From positions 1-5,957 of the forward strand of contig DFBL01000042.1 of NCBI GenBank assembly GCA_002366615.1: a DNA stretch of 5,957 nucleotides. The letters are read 5' to 3'. Below, in pieces: positions 5,376-5,957 of the stretch (position 1 is the stretch's first letter; each line of letters opens with the position of its first letter). The stretch is from Candidatus Dojkabacteria bacterium UBA3081. GTDB taxonomy: Bacteria > Patescibacteriota > Dojkabacteria > SC72. A program made the translations under genes and the position numbers. The notes beneath the pieces were generated by a model. It had not been told where the DNA came from and searched no databases. It worked only from the letters and a program-made list of their open reading frames with translations.

Positions 5376-5948
5376 TTAATTTGCTCTGTTATTTTTACTC
5401 CGTTCCTGAATAATCTCCCTAAGCATCTTACTCCTATCCGCAAGTAATCTCTTTTCTATCATATTCCCCATTCTTTCTTCTGATGATGTTAGAAATTCAT
5501 AGAAATTATCAAAAAGTATAGCAAGATCGCTTTCCTCGCTTGCTCCATATTGAGACAGGAATTCCTTTTTTGAGAAAATGTAATCAATCACAGGAATTTC
5601 ACTCTCTTTTAATTCGAGCCCATCCAAATCACTCTTTTCTTGATCTATTGAAAAATTGAATCCTATACCTAAATCAACAACTCTCCCCGCTGACATTTCT
5701 ACAACAATAGAGAGTATTTCTCTTGGGGTTGCTTTAACGATATTCTCCGCAATACGGATATTACCCGAGCAATTATCCAAGATAGAATTCAATACTGTCC
5801 TATACATCTCAATACTATCACTTGAATCAAAATCAATTGGCTCAAAGAATAACTTAATCTCTGGATCCCTCTTAACATTAGCATAATAGTTGAAAACTCC
5901 TCCTACCCTATCTATCAAAAAATCCTCTACATCTGCAATCTCTTCCAT
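5376..5948 (-). CDS. Acidic 190-aa protein of unknown function (start may lie beyond the window)
   Basis: I do not recognise this protein. It is acidic overall, helical, and without membrane segments or a signal peptide. The middle has a compact hydrophobic section (about 75-100: REILSIVVEMSAG, then VDLGIGFNFS). The C-terminal third is a charged helix (about 155-188) rich in Glu, Arg and Lys. It is the first visible gene of the minus-strand cluster and lies 24 bp upstream of the 192-aa gene, suggesting a paired or jointly expressed module with it. The three codons upstream of the chosen ATG (5957-5949) contain no stop and no ribosome binding site, so the frame is open to the window edge and the true start may be outside. 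Confidence 0.75.
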   Translation of the reverse strand: MEEIADVEDFLIDRVGGVFNYYANVKRDPEIKLFFEPIDFDSSDSIEMYRTVLNSILDNCSGNIRIAENIVKATPREILSIVVEMSAGRVVDLGIGFNFSIDQEKSDLDGLELKESEIPVIDYIFSKKEFLSQYGASEESDLAILFDNFYEFLTSSEERMGNMIEKRLLADRSKMLREIIQERSKNNRAN

Positions 5949-5957
5949 TTGCTTTGC

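Noticed and set aside
5155..5886. Plus-strand open frames opposite the two unknown proteins
   Set aside because: They are shorter than the minus-strand frames, break the operon layout, and have no start signals.
1..5957. UGA recoded as glycine, as in some Patescibacteria
   Set aside because: All seven genes read through at full length with TGA treated as a stop, and glycine motifs use ordinary codons. The lack of TGA stops among seven genes alone is too few to mean recoding.

Overview
This is an A+T-rich bacterial chromosomal window with tightly packed genes. Six of the seven protein-coding genes lie on the minus strand; only the gene at the left edge is on the plus strand. All seven genes end in TAA or TAG and none in TGA, and no start has a strong Shine-Dalgarno sequence. 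The compact layout, the A+T-rich coding, a RuvA/RuvB pair with off-consensus motifs, an enlarged XerC/D-type recombinase and several unrecognisable small proteins suggest a small-genome lineage such as Patescibacteria (CPR). That placement is an inference, not something the sequence proves.

Layout, left to right. Positions 1-405 (+) hold a small helical, charged protein of unknown function that converges on the next gene. Positions 438-1856 (-) hold a full-length tyrosine recombinase of the XerC/XerD type with all six catalytic positions and two large insertions. Positions 1857-2301 are a 445-bp gap with no credible gene. It carries an unusual density of short signals: a 12-bp palindrome just upstream of the recombinase, repeated TAGGGG motifs, a hairpin, a dif-like interrupted inverted repeat, one perfect DnaA-box 9-mer, and three 8-bp repeats spaced exactly 17 bp apart.

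From the right edge, a run of five closely spaced minus-strand genes reads leftward toward this gap: an unknown 190-aa protein (possibly cut by the window edge), an unknown 192-aa protein, ruvA, ruvB and a polytopic membrane protein. ruvA and ruvB abut exactly (the TAG stop is followed directly by ATG). The membrane-protein gene overlaps the end of ruvB by 10 bp unless a start five codons later is used. The spacing is that of an operon.

Functionally, RuvA and RuvB form the Holliday-junction branch-migration motor. The XerC/D-like recombinase resolves or exchanges DNA through a Holliday-junction intermediate, in most bacteria at a chromosomal dif site. The window therefore groups recombination functions around a regulatory-looking gap that could contain a recombinase site, an origin-like element, or both. 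No ruvC is visible. The gap is the most interesting part of the window; all origin and dif interpretations of it are hypotheses built on short motifs.
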